From contig NZ_CP085876.1 in the NCBI RefSeq assembly GCF_013284245.2, positions 207,501-267,500 on the forward strand: a stretch of DNA of 60,000 nt, given 5' to 3'. The notes beneath the pieces are model-generated. The model saw only the letters and a list, made by a program, of their open reading frames with translations. It was not told where the DNA came from and made no database searches. The translations under genes were made by a program, and so were the position numbers. How positions within the stretch are numbered: position 1 is the stretch's first letter; each line of letters opens with the position of its first letter. Shown piece after piece: positions 26,384 to 37,267 of this stretch. This stretch comes from Brevibacillus sp. DP1.3A (GTDB lineage: Bacteria > Bacillota > Bacilli > Brevibacillales > Brevibacillaceae).

Positions 26384-29300
26384 GTGATTGACGTGAACAA
26401 CTTCGAATATATGAAGATCGGCTTGGCTTCCCCCGATAAGATCCGTTCGTGGTCTTTCGGGGAAGTGAAGAAGCCAGAGACGATCAACTACCGCACATTG
26501 AAACCGGAAAAAGACGGCTTGTTCTGCGAACGCATCTTTGGACCAACCAAGGACTGGGAGTGTCATTGCGGTAAGTACAAGCGCGTTCGTTATAAAGGTG
26601 TAGTGTGCGACCGTTGTGGCGTGGAAGTGACCCGCGCCAAAGTACGGCGTGAGCGTATGGGGCACATTGAACTGGCTGCCCCAGTTTCTCACATCTGGTA
26701 CTTCAAAGGGATTCCAAGCCGTATGGGCTTGGTGCTCGACATGTCCCCTCGTTCCCTGGAGGAAGTAATCTACTTTGCTTCTTACGTAGTAACTGATCCA
26801 GGTGACACTCCTCTCGATAAAAAGCAATTGCTCTCCGAAAAAGAGTATCGCAACTATCGTGAGAAATACGGCCACTCCTTCCAAGCGATGATGGGAGCAG
26901 AAGCGATCAAACGCCTGCTTGCAGAAATCGATCTGGATAAAGACGTGGAAACGTTAAAAGAAGATTTGAAAACGGCACAAGGCCAGCGTCGCAACCGTGC
27001 GATCAAGCGTCTGGAAGTACTCGAGGCATTCCGCAACTCCGGTAACCATCCGGATTGGATGGTTCTCGACGTACTGCCGGTTATCCCGCCAGAGCTTCGT
27101 CCAATGGTTCAGTTGGATGGTGGACGTTTTGCCACTTCCGACCTGAATGACCTGTACCGCCGTGTAATTAACCGGAATAACCGTTTGAAGCGCCTGCTCG
27201 AACTGGGTGCTCCTGACATTATCGTACAAAACGAGAAACGCATGCTGCAGGAAGCAGTAGACGCGCTCATCGACAACGGTCGTCGTGGACGTCCGGTAAC
27301 AGGACCAGGTAACCGTCCTTTGAAATCTCTCAGCCACATGCTGAAAGGTAAACAAGGTCGTTTCCGTCAAAACCTGCTCGGTAAGCGTGTTGACTACTCC
27401 GGCCGTTCCGTTATCGTTGTAGGACCTAACCTGAAGATGTATCAGTGCGGTTTGCCTAAAGAAATGGCACTGGAACTCTTCAAACCGTTTGTGATGAAAG
27501 AGCTGGTTTCCAAAGGCCTCGCTCACAACATCAAGAGCGCAAAGCGCAAGGTTGAGCGCGTTCAGCCAGAGGTATGGGACGTTCTCGAGGACGTTATTCG
27601 TGAGCACCCGGTACTGTTGAACCGTGCCCCCACCTTGCACCGTCTGGGTATCCAGGCATTCGAACCAGTTCTGGTTGAAGGCCGTGCGATCCGTCTGCAT
27701 CCACTCGTTTGTACAGCGTACAACGCGGACTTTGACGGTGACCAAATGGCGGTTCACGTTCCGTTGTCTGCAGAAGCACAGGCGGAAGCTCGTATCCTCA
27801 TGCTGGCAGCGCAGAATATCTTGAACCCGAAAGACGGTAAACCGGTAGTAACACCATCCCAGGATATGGTGCTTGGTTCCTACTACCTGACACTGGAACG
27901 CGAAGGTGACAAAGGCGAGGGTACGATTTATCGCGATCCTCACGATGCGATTGCCGCTTATCAGCAAGGCTTTATCAGCCTGCATACGCGCATCGCTCTG
28001 CCAGCGAAACGCCTGAACAAAATCAGCTTTACTGAGCGTCAAGAGAACGCACTGATCGTAACGACAGTTGGGAAAGTGATCTTCAACGAAATCTTCCCTG
28101 CAGATATGCCGTTTATCAATGCACCGACTAGAGCTAACCTGCAAACGATGGTTCCAGATGAGTGCTTTGTCTTTGATAAAGGTACGAATGTTTCTGAGTT
28201 CATTAAGAACCTCCCGGATCCAGGTGCTGTAAAAAAAGGCTTCCTAGGAACCATTATTTCCGAGTGCTTCCGTCGCTTTGGTACGATGAAAACGTCCATG
28301 ATCCTCGACAAGATCAAGGAACTGGGCTTCACGTACTCGACGAAAGCAGGTATCACGATTGCCGTAGCGGACATTGCAGTACCAGGAAAGAAAAAAGACA
28401 TCCTTGATGCTGCAGATGAGAAAGTTGCAACTGTCATGACGCAATTCCGTCGCGGTTTAATTACCGAAGACGAGCGTTATGACCGTGTAATCTCCATCTG
28501 GTCCAAAGCGAAGGATGAAGTAACAGAAGTTTTGATGAAGGCGATGGATAAGTTCAATGCGATCTACATGATGGCGAACTCCGGTGCCCGCGGTAACGTA
28601 TCCCAGATCACTCAGCTGGCAGGTATGCGCGGTCTGATGGCCAACCCATCTGGTCGAATCATTGAGTTGCCGATTAAATCCAACTTCCGTGAAGGTCTGA
28701 CGGTATTGGAGTACTTTATCTCCACGCACGGTGCGCGTAAAGGTCTCGCCGATACGGCCTTGCGTACAGCGGACTCGGGTTACCTGACTCGTCGTCTGGT
28801 GGACGTAGCTCAAGACGTGATTGTACGCGAAACCGATTGTGGAACAGATAAAGGTATCCGTGTAACAGCGATCAAGGATGGTAAAGAAGAGATCGAGAAG
28901 CTGTCTGACCGTCTGACAGGACGTACTTGCTTCGAGACTTTGCGCCACCCTGAGACGAAAGAAATCATCGTGCACCGCAATGAGGAGATCTCTGAAGAGG
29001 TTGCCGAGTATATCGAAAAAGAAGGTATTACTTCCGTCTATATCCGTAACGTACTTGCTTGCCGCACCAGCCATGGTGTCTGCAAACTGTGCTACGGACG
29101 CAACTTGGCGACAGGTGCCGAGGTGGAAGTGGGAGAAGCGGTTGGTATTATCGCTGCTCAGTCCATTGGTGAGCCGGGTACCCAGCTGACCATGCGTACC
29201 TTCCATACCGGTGGGGTTGCGGGAGACGATATTACCCAAGGTTTGCCGCGTATTCAGGAGTTGTTCGAAGCGCGTAATCCAAAAGGGCAAGCAGTCATCT

Positions 29301-30010
29301 CCGAGATCGATGGTGAAGTCGTCGACATTCGCGAAGGGAAAGATCGTCGCGAAATCGAAGTGCGTGGAGAAGCGGAAAACAAAGTGTATGCAGCACCGTA
29401 TGGCTCTCGCATCAAGGTTTCTGTTGGTGTGAAGCTGAATGCTGGTGATGAGCTCACGGAAGGTTCCGTAGACCCGAAAGAAATGCTCAAAGTTCGAGGC
29501 ATGCGCGGCGTTTCCAACTACATCTTGCAAGAGGTACAAAAAGTTTACCGTATGCAAGGGGTAGAAATTAACGACAAGCACGTTGAGGTTATGATTCGTC
29601 AGATGCTGCGCAAACTGCGCGTTATCGACAGCGGAGATACAGACCTCTTGCCAGGCTCCTATGTTGAGGTACCAGAATTTGAAGTAGCGAACACACAGGC
29701 CCTCATGGAAGGCAGAAGTCCAGCAGTAGGTCGTCCGGTTCTTCTCGGGATTACAAAAGCATCTCTTGAGACGGATTCCTTCTTGTCGGCAGCTTCTTTC
29801 CAAGAAACTACCCGCGTTCTCACCGACGCAGCGATCAAAGGAAAAGTGGATCGCTTGCTAGGTTTGAAAGAGAACGTTATTATCGGGAAGTTGGTTCCAG
29901 CAGGTACCGGTATGTCTCGTTACCGCAATGTAAAAGTTGCTAGTCAAGTAGATTACGAAGCAGAGCTGGAAGCAGCAAAAGCCGAGCAAGAAGCGGTTTC
30001 TGTAGAGTAA
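26384..30010 (+). CDS. rpoC: RNA polymerase beta' subunit
   Basis: 1208 residues. Carries the catalytic Mg2+ on NADFDGD (447-453). The N-terminal zinc-binding domain uses C60, C62, C75 and C78, and a second cysteine cluster is in [14 protein letters not shown] (about 890). Bridge-helix and trigger-loop segments ([28 protein letters not shown]) are complete. GTG 26384 is 9 nt after AGGGAGG. It is 29 nt from rpoB and co-transcribed with it. A hairpin with a poor T run follows the stop. Confidence 0.98.
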   Translation: MIDVNNFEYMKIGLASPDKIRSWSFGEVKKPETINYRTLKPEKDGLFCERIFGPTKDWECHCGKYKRVRYKGVVCDRCGVEVTRAKVRRERMGHIELAAPVSHIWYFKGIPSRMGLVLDMSPRSLEEVIYFASYVVTDPGDTPLDKKQLLSEKEYRNYREKYGHSFQAMMGAEAIKRLLAEIDLDKDVETLKEDLKTAQGQRRNRAIKRLEVLEAFRNSGNHPDWMVLDVLPVIPPELRPMVQLDGGRFATSDLNDLYRRVINRNNRLKRLLELGAPDIIVQNEKRMLQEAVDALIDNGRRGRPVTGPGNRPLKSLSHMLKGKQGRFRQNLLGKRVDYSGRSVIVVGPNLKMYQCGLPKEMALELFKPFVMKELVSKGLAHNIKSAKRKVERVQPEVWDVLEDVIREHPVLLNRAPTLHRLGIQAFEPVLVEGRAIRLHPLVCTAYNADFDGDQMAVHVPLSAEAQAEARILMLAAQNILNPKDGKPVVTPSQDMVLGSYYLTLEREGDKGEGTIYRDPHDAIAAYQQGFISLHTRIALPAKRLNKISFTERQENALIVTTVGKVIFNEIFPADMPFINAPTRANLQTMVPDECFVFDKGTNVSEFIKNLPDPGAVKKGFLGTIISECFRRFGTMKTSMILDKIKELGFTYSTKAGITIAVADIAVPGKKKDILDAADEKVATVMTQFRRGLITEDERYDRVISIWSKAKDEVTEVLMKAMDKFNAIYMMANSGARGNVSQITQLAGMRGLMANPSGRIIELPIKSNFREGLTVLEYFISTHGARKGLADTALRTADSGYLTRRLVDVAQDVIVRETDCGTDKGIRVTAIKDGKEEIEKLSDRLTGRTCFETLRHPETKEIIVHRNEEISEEVAEYIEKEGITSVYIRNVLACRTSHGVCKLCYGRNLATGAEVEVGEAVGIIAAQSIGEPGTQLTMRTFHTGGVAGDDITQGLPRIQELFEARNPKGQAVISEIDGEVVDIREGKDRREIEVRGEAENKVYAAPYGSRIKVSVGVKLNAGDELTEGSVDPKEMLKVRGMRGVSNYILQEVQKVYRMQGVEINDKHVEVMIRQMLRKLRVIDSGDTDLLPGSYVEVPEFEVANTQALMEGRSPAVGRPVLLGITKASLETDSFLSAASFQETTRVLTDAAIKGKVDRLLGLKENVIIGKLVPAGTGMSRYRNVKVASQVDYEAELEAAKAEQEAVSVE

Positions 30011-30018
30011 TTACGGGA

Positions 30019-30049
30019 AAAGCGCCCATCACCGATTGGTGGGCGCTTT
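30019..30049 (+). terminator. Hairpin after rpoC
   Basis: AAAGCGCCC (30019-30027) pairs with GGGCGCTTT (30041-30049), with an inner ACC/GGT pairing. The stem is strong but only TTT then CC follows, so termination may be partial. A consensus promoter begins 25 nt later. Confidence 0.65.
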
Positions 30050-30074
30050 CCTAAATAAAAATATGAGATGGGCG

Positions 30075-30103
30075 TTGACAACAACTAGCCCACCTGATAT
30101 TAT
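30075..30103 (+). promoter_or_regulatory. Promoter of the str operon (ybxF-rpsL-rpsG-fusA)
   Basis: A perfect TTGACA (30075-30080), 17 bp, TATTAT (30098-30103). A strong sigma-A promoter just after the rpoC hairpin. Confidence 0.85.
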
Positions 30104-30147
30104 ATTCAAGTGTGCCTGACATCTGTACTTTGGAGGATATGAGAATC

Positions 30148-30402
30148 ATGTCTTATGAAAAAGTCGAGCGGGCCAAGGACTTGACTATCGGCATTAAGCA
30201 GACGATCAAGGCTGTTGAAAACCAACAGGTAGAAGCGGTGTATATCGCTGTTGATGCAGATAAGCGTTTGACCCAAAAAGTCGAGCTCCTTTGCAAAGAG
30301 AAGGGTGTTCCAGTCATTCATGTAGATTCCATGCGTCGCTTAGGCAAAGCGTGCGGAATTGAAGTGGGAGCGGCTACTGCTGCGATTAAAAAAAGTGGTT
30401 AA
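30148..30402 (+). CDS. ybxF: L7Ae-family K-turn RNA-binding protein (YbxF)
   Basis: 84 residues. A bacterial member of the L7Ae/L30e family that binds kink-turn RNA. Characteristic C-terminal motif RRLGKACGIEVGAATAAI. In Bacillus YbxF is associated with translating ribosomes but is not a core ribosomal protein. ATG 30148 (MSYEKVERAK) matches the Bacillus start and lies 11 nt after GGAGG. An ATG at 30139 is only 2 nt from the site. First gene of the str operon. Confidence 0.93.
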   Translation: MSYEKVERAKDLTIGIKQTIKAVENQQVEAVYIAVDADKRLTQKVELLCKEKGVPVIHVDSMRRLGKACGIEVGAATAAIKKSG

Positions 30403-30525
30403 CGATGTTTTTGTCTGCGGCTTACACGTTGCGTAATGCTGGACAAGGACTTTCTATTTGACCTAAAAATGACTCACCTGGATCTGTGGTCTTGAAGATT
30501 GGGTATTAAGAAGGGAGGTAACATC

Positions 30526-30969
30526 ATGCCTACAATTAACCAATTGGTGCGTAAAGGTCGCGAGGATAAGGTTGTGAAGTCGAAGTCCCCAGCTCTTCAA
30601 AAGGGGTACAACAGCTTCAAGAAAAGCCAAACTAACCAAAGCTCTCCTCAAAAACGTGGTGTTTGCACTCGTGTAGGTACCATGACTCCGAAAAAACCGA
30701 ACTCCGCGTTGCGTAAATACGCTCGTGTGCGTTTGACTAACGGAATCGAGGTAACAGCTTACATCGGTGGTATTGGCCACAACCTGCAAGAGCATAGCGT
30801 CGTGCTGGTGCGCGGCGGTCGTGTAAAAGACTTGCCAGGGGTACGCTACCATATCGTTCGTGGTGCACTTGACACTGCTGGTGTGAACAACCGTAAACAA
30901 GGTCGTTCCAAGTACGGTACTAAGCGTCCGAAGCCAGGTCAAGCAGCAGCTGCAGCGAAAAAGAAATAA
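30526..30969 (+). CDS. rpsL: Ribosomal protein S12
   Basis: 147 residues. Decoding-centre protein. The streptomycin-site segments [11 protein letters not shown] (from 54) and [13 protein letters not shown] (from 97) carry wild-type lysines at the classical resistance positions. The C-terminal tail is longer than in Bacillus (alanine- and lysine-rich, [10 protein letters not shown]). ATG 30526 follows AAGGGAGGT. The 123-bp gap after ybxF has no clear terminator, so co-transcription is likely. Confidence 0.97.
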   Translation: MPTINQLVRKGREDKVVKSKSPALQKGYNSFKKSQTNQSSPQKRGVCTRVGTMTPKKPNSALRKYARVRLTNGIEVTAYIGGIGHNLQEHSVVLVRGGRVKDLPGVRYHIVRGALDTAGVNNRKQGRSKYGTKRPKPGQAAAAAKKK

Positions 30970-31022
30970 GAAAACGCCTGTGAAGTGGCGTGATTTTATA
31001 ACGAAAAGAAGGAGGGAATACG

Positions 31023-31493
31023 ATGCCTCGTAAAGGTCCTGTAACCCGTCGTGACGTGCTGCCTGATCCTATTCACAACAGCAAGTTGGTTACTCGCTTG
31101 ATTAACCGCCTGATGTTGGATGGTAAGCGTGGTGTAGCTCAGAACATTCTCTACAACGCATTTGACATCATCCAGGAGCGCACAGGTCGCAACCCGATGG
31201 AAGTGTTTGAAGAAGCACTGAAAAACGTAATGCCAGTATTGGAAGTTAAAGCTCGCCGTGTAGGTGGTGCTAACTACCAAGTACCAATCGAAGTAAAACC
31301 GGAGCGCCGTACCACTCTTGGCCTGCGTTGGATGGTTAACTACTCCCGTAACCGTGGAGAGAAAACCATGGAACAACGTCTTGCTAACGAGATCATGGAC
31401 GCTGCTAACAACACCGGTGCAGCAGTTAAAAAGCGTGAAGACACGCACAAGATGGCTGAAGCGAACAAAGCGTTTGCTCACTATCGCTGGTAG
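31023..31493 (+). CDS. rpsG: Ribosomal protein S7
   Basis: 156 residues. Primary 16S-binding protein that nucleates assembly of the 30S head and contacts E-site tRNA. Starts [16 protein letters not shown], with family-typical arginine-rich helices through to the end. ATG 31023 follows AAGGAGGG. In E. coli S7 represses the str operon. A hairpin lies just after this gene, before fusA. Confidence 0.97.
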   Translation: MPRKGPVTRRDVLPDPIHNSKLVTRLINRLMLDGKRGVAQNILYNAFDIIQERTGRNPMEVFEEALKNVMPVLEVKARRVGGANYQVPIEVKPERRTTLGLRWMVNYSRNRGEKTMEQRLANEIMDAANNTGAAVKKREDTHKMAEANKAFAHYRW

Positions 31494-31502
31494 GAATTGA
31501 AT

Positions 31503-31525
31503 CGGGTGTCCGTATTGGATACCCG
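31503..31525 (+). other. Hairpin between rpsG and fusA
   Basis: CGGGTGTCC (31503-31511) pairs with GGATACCCG (31517-31525), 9 bp with one G-T and a 5-nt loop, followed by TTTATTCTC. It is 10 nt after the rpsG stop. Weak T run: partial attenuator or protein-binding site. Confidence 0.55.
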
Positions 31526-31562
31526 TTTATTCTCAAACTCGAGTATGGAAGGAGCATACCTA

Positions 31563-33641
31563 ATGGCTCGCGAGTTCTCTTTGCCGAATACGCGTAATAT
31601 CGGTATCATGGCTCACATCGATGCTGGTAAGACGACGACTACTGAGCGTATTCTGTTCTACACTGGTCGCGTTCATAAAATTGGTGAGGTGCACGAAGGT
31701 GCAGCAACCATGGACTGGATGGAACAAGAGCAAGAGCGTGGTATCACGATCACTTCGGCTGCTACTACTGCTCAATGGAATGGCCATCGAATCAACATTA
31801 TCGATACGCCAGGCCACGTAGACTTCACTGTAGAAGTTGAGCGCTCCCTGCGCGTTCTTGACGGTGCTGTAACCGTTTTTGACGCAAAAGGTGGCGTTGA
31901 GCCGCAGACCGAAACCGTATGGCGCCAAGCTGACCGCTATGGCGTACCACGCATGTGCTACATCAACAAAATGGATATCATGGGTGCTAACTTTGATATG
32001 TGCTTGGGTCAGATCAAATCTCGCCTGGGTGCAAATCCAGTAGCTATCCAATATCCAATCGGTGCAGAAGATCAATTCAAAGGTATGGTTGACCTGATCG
32101 AAATGAAGGCAATCGTATATACCGATGATTTGGGTAAAACTTCTGACTCTGCTGAAATTCCTGCTGAACTGCTCGCTCGTTGCGAAGAACTTCGCATGGC
32201 GATGGTTGAGGCAGCTGCAGAACAAGACGAAGAGCTCATGATGAAGTATTTGGAAGGCGAAGAGCTGACCAACGACGAAATCCGTGCTGCTCTGCGTAAG
32301 GGTACTATCGAGTGCAAACTGACGCCGGTAATGTGCGGTTCTTCTTACAAGAACAAAGGTGTTCAGCCTATGCTGGACAACGTAGTTACTTACCTGCCGT
32401 CTCCGGTAGATATCCCTGCAATCAAAGGTACATTGCCAGATACTGAAGAAGAAGTTGATCGTGCTGCTGACGACAACGGTCCGTTCTCTGCTCTTGCGTT
32501 CAAGATCATGACTGACCCGTATGTAGGCCGCCTGACTTTCTTCCGCGTATACTCCGGTGTACTGAGTTCCGGTTCTTATGTTCTCAACTCTACCAAAGGT
32601 AAACGTGAGCGCGTAGGCCGTATCCTGCAAATGCACGCAAACCACCGTGAAGAGATCCAAACGGTTTACTCCGGTGACATTGCTGCAGCTGTAGGTTTGA
32701 AAGATACAACAACTGGTGATACTCTGTGTGATGAAAAGGCTCCTGTAATCCTCGAGTCTATGGACTTCCCAGAGCCAGTTATCTCTGTTGCGATCGAACC
32801 AAAATCCAAAGCAGACCAAGACAAGATGGGTATCGGCCTGTCCAAGCTGGCTGAAGAGGATCCAACGTTCAGAACTCGCACAGATGAAGAGACTGGTCAA
32901 ACAATCATCTCCGGTATGGGTGAGCTTCACCTGGAGATCATCGTAGACCGTCTGAGACGCGAATTTAAAGTCGAGTCGAACGTAGGTGCTCCACAAGTTG
33001 CTTACCGTGAAACATTCCGTAACGCAGCAAAAGTGGAAGGTAAATTCGTTCGTCAGTCCGGTGGTCGTGGTCAATACGGTCACGTTTGGGTGGAATTCTC
33101 TCCACTCGAAGCTGGTCAAGGCTTCCAATTCGAAAACAAAATCGTTGGTGGTGTAGTACCACGCGAATACATCCCTGCTGTTCAAGCGGGTATCGAAGAG
33201 TCCATGAAAAATGGTGTTATCGCCGGCTTCCCGCTGGTTGATATCAAAGCAACTGTCGTAGACGGTAGCTACCATGATGTTGACTCCAACGAGATGGCAT
33301 TTAAAGTAGCAGGTTCTCTCGCTCTGAAAGAAGCTGCGAAAAAATGTGGCGCTGTACTGCTCGAGCCAATCATGAAAGTAGAAGTTACAATGCCAGAAGA
33401 GTACATGGGCGACGTTATGGGCGACCTGAACTCCCGCCGCGGTCGTATCGAAGGTATGGAAGCTCGTGCAAATGCACAAGTAATCCGTGCAATGGTACCA
33501 CTGTCCGAGATGTTTGGTTACTCCACAATTCTTCGTTCCCGTACCCAAGGCCGTGGCGTTTACTCCATGGTGATCGACCACTACGAAGAAGTACCTAAAT
33601 TTATCGCTGAAGAGATCATCAAGAAATCTAAAGGCGAATAA
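31563..33641 (+). CDS. fusA: Elongation factor G
   Basis: 692 residues. Translocation GTPase. G1 motif AHIDAGKTT (17-25), switch [10 protein letters not shown], and G4 NKMD. Domains II-V follow, with domain IV ([13 protein letters not shown]) and domain V ([18 protein letters not shown]) complete. ATG 31563 follows GAAGGAGC. The frame is open to 31497 but that part covers the rpsG-fusA hairpin and lacks a binding site. Single EF-G gene in the window. Confidence 0.98.
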   Translation: MAREFSLPNTRNIGIMAHIDAGKTTTTERILFYTGRVHKIGEVHEGAATMDWMEQEQERGITITSAATTAQWNGHRINIIDTPGHVDFTVEVERSLRVLDGAVTVFDAKGGVEPQTETVWRQADRYGVPRMCYINKMDIMGANFDMCLGQIKSRLGANPVAIQYPIGAEDQFKGMVDLIEMKAIVYTDDLGKTSDSAEIPAELLARCEELRMAMVEAAAEQDEELMMKYLEGEELTNDEIRAALRKGTIECKLTPVMCGSSYKNKGVQPMLDNVVTYLPSPVDIPAIKGTLPDTEEEVDRAADDNGPFSALAFKIMTDPYVGRLTFFRVYSGVLSSGSYVLNSTKGKRERVGRILQMHANHREEIQTVYSGDIAAAVGLKDTTTGDTLCDEKAPVILESMDFPEPVISVAIEPKSKADQDKMGIGLSKLAEEDPTFRTRTDEETGQTIISGMGELHLEIIVDRLRREFKVESNVGAPQVAYRETFRNAAKVEGKFVRQSGGRGQYGHVWVEFSPLEAGQGFQFENKIVGGVVPREYIPAVQAGIEESMKNGVIAGFPLVDIKATVVDGSYHDVDSNEMAFKVAGSLALKEAAKKCGAVLLEPIMKVEVTMPEEYMGDVMGDLNSRRGRIEGMEARANAQVIRAMVPLSEMFGYSTILRSRTQGRGVYSMVIDHYEEVPKFIAEEIIKKSKGE

Positions 33642-33670
33642 TTACAGGTTACAGCTTTATCTTGCAATCA

Positions 33671-33719
33671 GAAAGGTTTACAATATTGAAGGGACAACCA
33701 TTCGTAAGGTAAACCTTTC
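33671..33719 (+). other. Long inverted repeat in the tuf leader
   Basis: GAAAGGTTTAC (33671-33681) and GTAAACCTTTC (33709-33719) form a perfect 11-bp stem around 27 nt. There is no T run, so it is not a normal terminator. A TACAAT inside the left arm (33679-33684) looks like a -10 but lacks a good -35. Confidence 0.6.
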
Positions 33720-33761
33720 TTCAAACCATAAAACCCTTATCTATAAGGAGGCTTTTCTCTC

Positions 33762-34952
33762 ATGGCAAAAGCGAAATTTGAACGTAATAAACCACACGTT
33801 AACATTGGTACTATCGGTCACGTTGACCATGGTAAAACTACCCTGACTGCTGCTATTACAACTGTATTGGCACAGAGCGGTAAAGCACAAGCAATGAACT
33901 ATGCTGCGATTGACGCTGCTCCAGAAGAAAAAGAGCGCGGTATCACAATCAACACAGCACACGTTGAGTACGAAACTGACAACCGTCACTATGCTCACGT
34001 TGACTGCCCTGGTCACGCTGACTACGTGAAAAACATGATTACTGGTGCTGCTCAAATGGACGGCGCAATCCTGGTTGTATCCGCAGCTGATGGCCCTATG
34101 CCACAAACTCGTGAGCACATCCTGCTCTCCAAGCAAGTAGGCGTACCTTACATCGTAGTATTCATGAACAAATGCGACATGGTAGACGATGAAGAGTTGT
34201 TGGAACTGGTTGAAATGGAAATCCGTGACCTGTTGTCTCAATATGAGTTCCCAGGTGACGACACTCCAGTAATCAAAGGTTCTGCTAAAGAAGCTTTGGA
34301 TAACCCAACTGGTGACTGGGCTAAGAAAATTGTTGAGCTGATGGAAGCTGTAGATTCCTACATCCCAACTCCTGAGCGCGCAACTGACAAGCCGTTCCTG
34401 ATGCCTGTAGAGGACGTGTTCACGATCACTGGTCGTGGTACTGTTGCTACTGGTCGCGTAGAGCGCGGTGTAGTAAAAGTTGGTGACCAAGTTGAGATCA
34501 TCGGTTTGGCTGAAGAAACAAAAACAACTACTGTAACTGGCGTTGAGATGTTCCGCAAATTGCTGGATTCCGCTCAAGCTGGTGACAACATCGGTGCTCT
34601 TCTGCGCGGTGTAGACCGTAATGACATCGAGCGTGGACAATGCTTGGCGAAGCCAGCTTCCGTTAAGCCTTACACTAAGTTCAAAGCAGAAGTTTACGTT
34701 CTGTCCAAAGAAGAAGGCGGACGTCACACTCCTTTCTTTGCTAACTACCGTCCACAGTTCTACTTCCGTACAACTGACGTAACAGGTATCATCCAACTGC
34801 CAGAAGGCGTTGAAATGATCATGCCTGGCGACAACACTGAGTTCACTGTTGAACTGATCGCTCCAGTAGCGATGGAACAAGGTACTCGCTTCGCGATCCG
34901 CGAAGGTGGCCGTACAGTAGGCGCTGGTGTTGTAGCTTCTATCGACGCTTAG
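33762..34952 (+). CDS. tuf: Elongation factor Tu
   Basis: 396 residues. Delivers aminoacyl-tRNA to the ribosome. P-loop GHVDHGKT (19-26), switch I with [25 protein letters not shown] and SAKEA nucleotide motifs are complete. Domains II and III follow. ATG 33762 follows AAGGAGG. Codon use is very biased, which leaves long open frames on the opposite strand. It ends with a strong terminator, and the str operon ends here. Confidence 0.98.
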   Translation: MAKAKFERNKPHVNIGTIGHVDHGKTTLTAAITTVLAQSGKAQAMNYAAIDAAPEEKERGITINTAHVEYETDNRHYAHVDCPGHADYVKNMITGAAQMDGAILVVSAADGPMPQTREHILLSKQVGVPYIVVFMNKCDMVDDEELLELVEMEIRDLLSQYEFPGDDTPVIKGSAKEALDNPTGDWAKKIVELMEAVDSYIPTPERATDKPFLMPVEDVFTITGRGTVATGRVERGVVKVGDQVEIIGLAEETKTTTVTGVEMFRKLLDSAQAGDNIGALLRGVDRNDIERGQCLAKPASVKPYTKFKAEVYVLSKEEGGRHTPFFANYRPQFYFRTTDVTGIIQLPEGVEMIMPGDNTEFTVELIAPVAMEQGTRFAIREGGRTVGAGVVASIDA

Positions 34953-34968
34953 GATTTACTGATACGCA

Positions 34969-35000
34969 AAAACCCGACAACTTTGGTTGTCGGGTTTTTT
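34969..35000 (+). terminator. Intrinsic terminator after tuf
   Basis: A 13-bp perfect stem (34969-34981 with 34986-34998) around a TTTG loop, with six T at the 3' end. The strongest terminator in the window by eye. Confidence 0.93.
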
Positions 35001-35106
35001 AATGCGCTTTTATCGAATTTTTAAATAACTCCCATCAAAATCATTCAATAAGCTGCTCAGAGTAATATGCTACAATACCATCAGGATTGGATGGGGGATA
35101 CTATAG

Positions 35107-36042
35107 ATGAAAAATAATGAGCGATTATTGTTTCTTATGCTTGCAGGTGTTGTCACGCTGTGGGGCTTGAACGTGGTCATGGTCAAATATTTAACGACGT
35201 TCCCTCCATTATATGTGGCCGCTATACGCATGACTGTTGGTGGGATATGTTTATCGCCACTCATCTTCATATACAGAAAGAGTTTGCGATTTAGCAAAAC
35301 AGATTGGTTCTTGTTAGCTGGAGTCGGTGCTAGTTCTATCGCGCTTCATCAAATAACGCTTGCAGCAGGTGTTCAATACACGACGGCAGGAAATGCATCG
35401 CTTATACTTGGATTAAATCCTTTGGCAACTGCTCTCTTGGCGATGCTTTTCTTAGGGGAAGGCATGTCGTTGAAAAAAGGGCTTGGCATTGGAATGGGTT
35501 TTGCAGGAGTATTGATTGTCGTCATCTCTCAGCACGGCGGCCTTCATATGAATGGCTGGGGAGATGCCATTATGTTTTTCTCCATGCTTATGTATGTAAC
35601 GGGTGGTTTACTCATTCGGAAATTGGTCGTAAGAGGTGTACCGGTGCTTTTAATTACGGCTTTATCGCAAATGTTTGGGGTCATCTTCTTATGGGGAGTA
35701 GCTTTGACTGTCCAACCAGCTTCCTATTATCTAGCTTTGGATGTTTCATCCTTCCAGTGGCTTGTGATTTTTGCTTCAGGTGCGCTGTCAACTGCGCTCG
35801 GTTCGATCGGCTGGAATTATGGGATACGTCAGCTCGGAGCGAGTCGAACAGCTGTTTTCTTAAATGGAATGCCAATGGCCAGCTTGGTATTTGCGGCGAT
35901 ATTCCTGGGAGAAAGCCTTCAACTCGTACACTTACTAGCACTGTGCATGATCGTAGGCGGTGTTTATTTGGGATCGCGTAGCTTAGTGAGACCGAAAGCT
36001 ACACGTGCAGCAGCAACCTCTGATATAACGACAAAAGCGTAG
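35107..36042 (+). CDS. EamA/DMT-family membrane transporter
   Basis: 311 residues with about ten hydrophobic segments arranged as two EamA repeats (roughly 10-140 and 155-290). The family includes amino acid and metabolite exporters; nothing shows this one's substrate. GVVTLWGLNVVMVKY at the start and GASRTAVFLNGMPMASLVFAAIFLGE in the second repeat are typical. ATG 35107 follows GATGGGGGAT. A TACAAT -10 at 35071 has no good -35. It lies between the str and S10 operons with terminators on both sides, so it is an independent insertion. Confidence 0.88.
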   Translation: MKNNERLLFLMLAGVVTLWGLNVVMVKYLTTFPPLYVAAIRMTVGGICLSPLIFIYRKSLRFSKTDWFLLAGVGASSIALHQITLAAGVQYTTAGNASLILGLNPLATALLAMLFLGEGMSLKKGLGIGMGFAGVLIVVISQHGGLHMNGWGDAIMFFSMLMYVTGGLLIRKLVVRGVPVLLITALSQMFGVIFLWGVALTVQPASYYLALDVSSFQWLVIFASGALSTALGSIGWNYGIRQLGASRTAVFLNGMPMASLVFAAIFLGESLQLVHLLALCMIVGGVYLGSRSLVRPKATRAAATSDITTKA

Positions 36043-36067
36043 GACAGTAAATTGCCCTACGCTTTTT
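36034..36067. terminator. Bidirectional terminator between transporter and globin genes
   Basis: AAAGCGTAGG (36034-36043) pairs with CCTACGCTTT (36056-36065), with T runs on both strands. The transporter stop codon is inside the left arm. Confidence 0.88.
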
Positions 36068-36068
36068 C

Positions 36069-36455
36069 TTATTGATCCCACTTATTGACCATATGATGAG
36101 CAGTTAAGCGCAAGCGATCAAAGATTTGCTTTCGAATTTCGCCTTCCAGTTCAGTCAGGTCCATGGCTTTATCCATACAAGAGAGCCAAGCTTCTGCCTG
36201 TATAGGTCCAATCGGGAATGGCATGTGTCGTGCTCGCAGCATCGGATGACCATGGGCGTCCGAATACAGGCTTGGACCACCGAGAAACTGTGTTAAAAAC
36301 TGATATTGCCGTTCCTTCACATGGGTTAAATCTTCAGGGAAGAGGTCGTTAATGTCGGGATGCTGCTTTACCAGATCGTAAAAAGTATCGACAAGACGGG
36401 CCAAAGTATCTGCACCGCCAATGATTTCATAAGGGGTTTGATTCACATCAGACAT
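36069..36455 (-). CDS. Truncated hemoglobin, group II
   Basis: 128 residues. A small 2-over-2 globin that binds O2 or NO at haem. The proximal histidine is H77 in RARHMPFPI. B10 tyrosine (Y26) and G8 tryptophan (W90) are the markers of group II (trHbO). The start at 36455 (MSDVNQTPYE) has GGAGG 9 nt upstream. The frame is open to 36491 but without a binding site. In Bacillus the homolog YjbI is linked to spx/yjbH; here it is alone, convergent with a transporter. Confidence 0.88.
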   Translation of the reverse strand: MSDVNQTPYEIIGGADTLARLVDTFYDLVKQHPDINDLFPEDLTHVKERQYQFLTQFLGGPSLYSDAHGHPMLRARHMPFPIGPIQAEAWLSCMDKAMDLTELEGEIRKQIFDRLRLTAHHMVNKWDQ

Positions 36456-36647
36456 TGAGGAAAACCTCCATTTCATAACGATTACAACCATTAGTATAAC
36501 GTTTTCCTTCTATTATAGATAGATGACTTAGGGAGTTGGCAGGTAATCCCGCTTGCCTTTCTTCCCGGAAATCTGTAATATGTTCAAGGTGAGCTAATCA
36601 GTAGGCACACCATGTACAAAAAAATATGAGGAAACCCAAGAAAAAAC

Positions 36648-36676
36648 TTGCGTTGCCCAATTCTTTTTAGTACAAT
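36648..36676 (+). promoter_or_regulatory. Promoter of the S10 operon
   Basis: TTGCGT (36648-36653), 17 bp, TACAAT (36671-36676). The gap from the globin start (36456) to rpsJ (36812) is 356 bp. Its left half should hold the globin promoter: TATAAT on the minus strand at 36517-36512, with no clear -35. Confidence 0.75.
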
Positions 36677-36679
36677 ATT

Positions 36680-37120
<441 letters not shown>

Positions 37121-37267
37121 GGTCCCAAAAAGCGATACACGCGCAGACGTTGTCTTGATAAGCGTGTTATACCAAGCAACAAACCCTTAAATGGCACCCC
37201 TGCGCATCGATGGGGACTTGATACAACATAAAACGTTTTACTGAAATAAGCACAGGAGGTGGCACAA

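Noticed and set aside
31560..33581. 673-codon open frame on the minus strand opposite fusA
   Set aside because: Shadow of a highly expressed gene: avoidance of TTA, CTA and TCA codons on the sense strand removes stops on the antisense strand. No ribosome binding site or family motif.
33741..34880. 379-codon minus-strand open frame opposite tuf
   Set aside because: Same codon-bias shadow. The peptide is rich in Ser, Phe, Val and Cys without known motifs.
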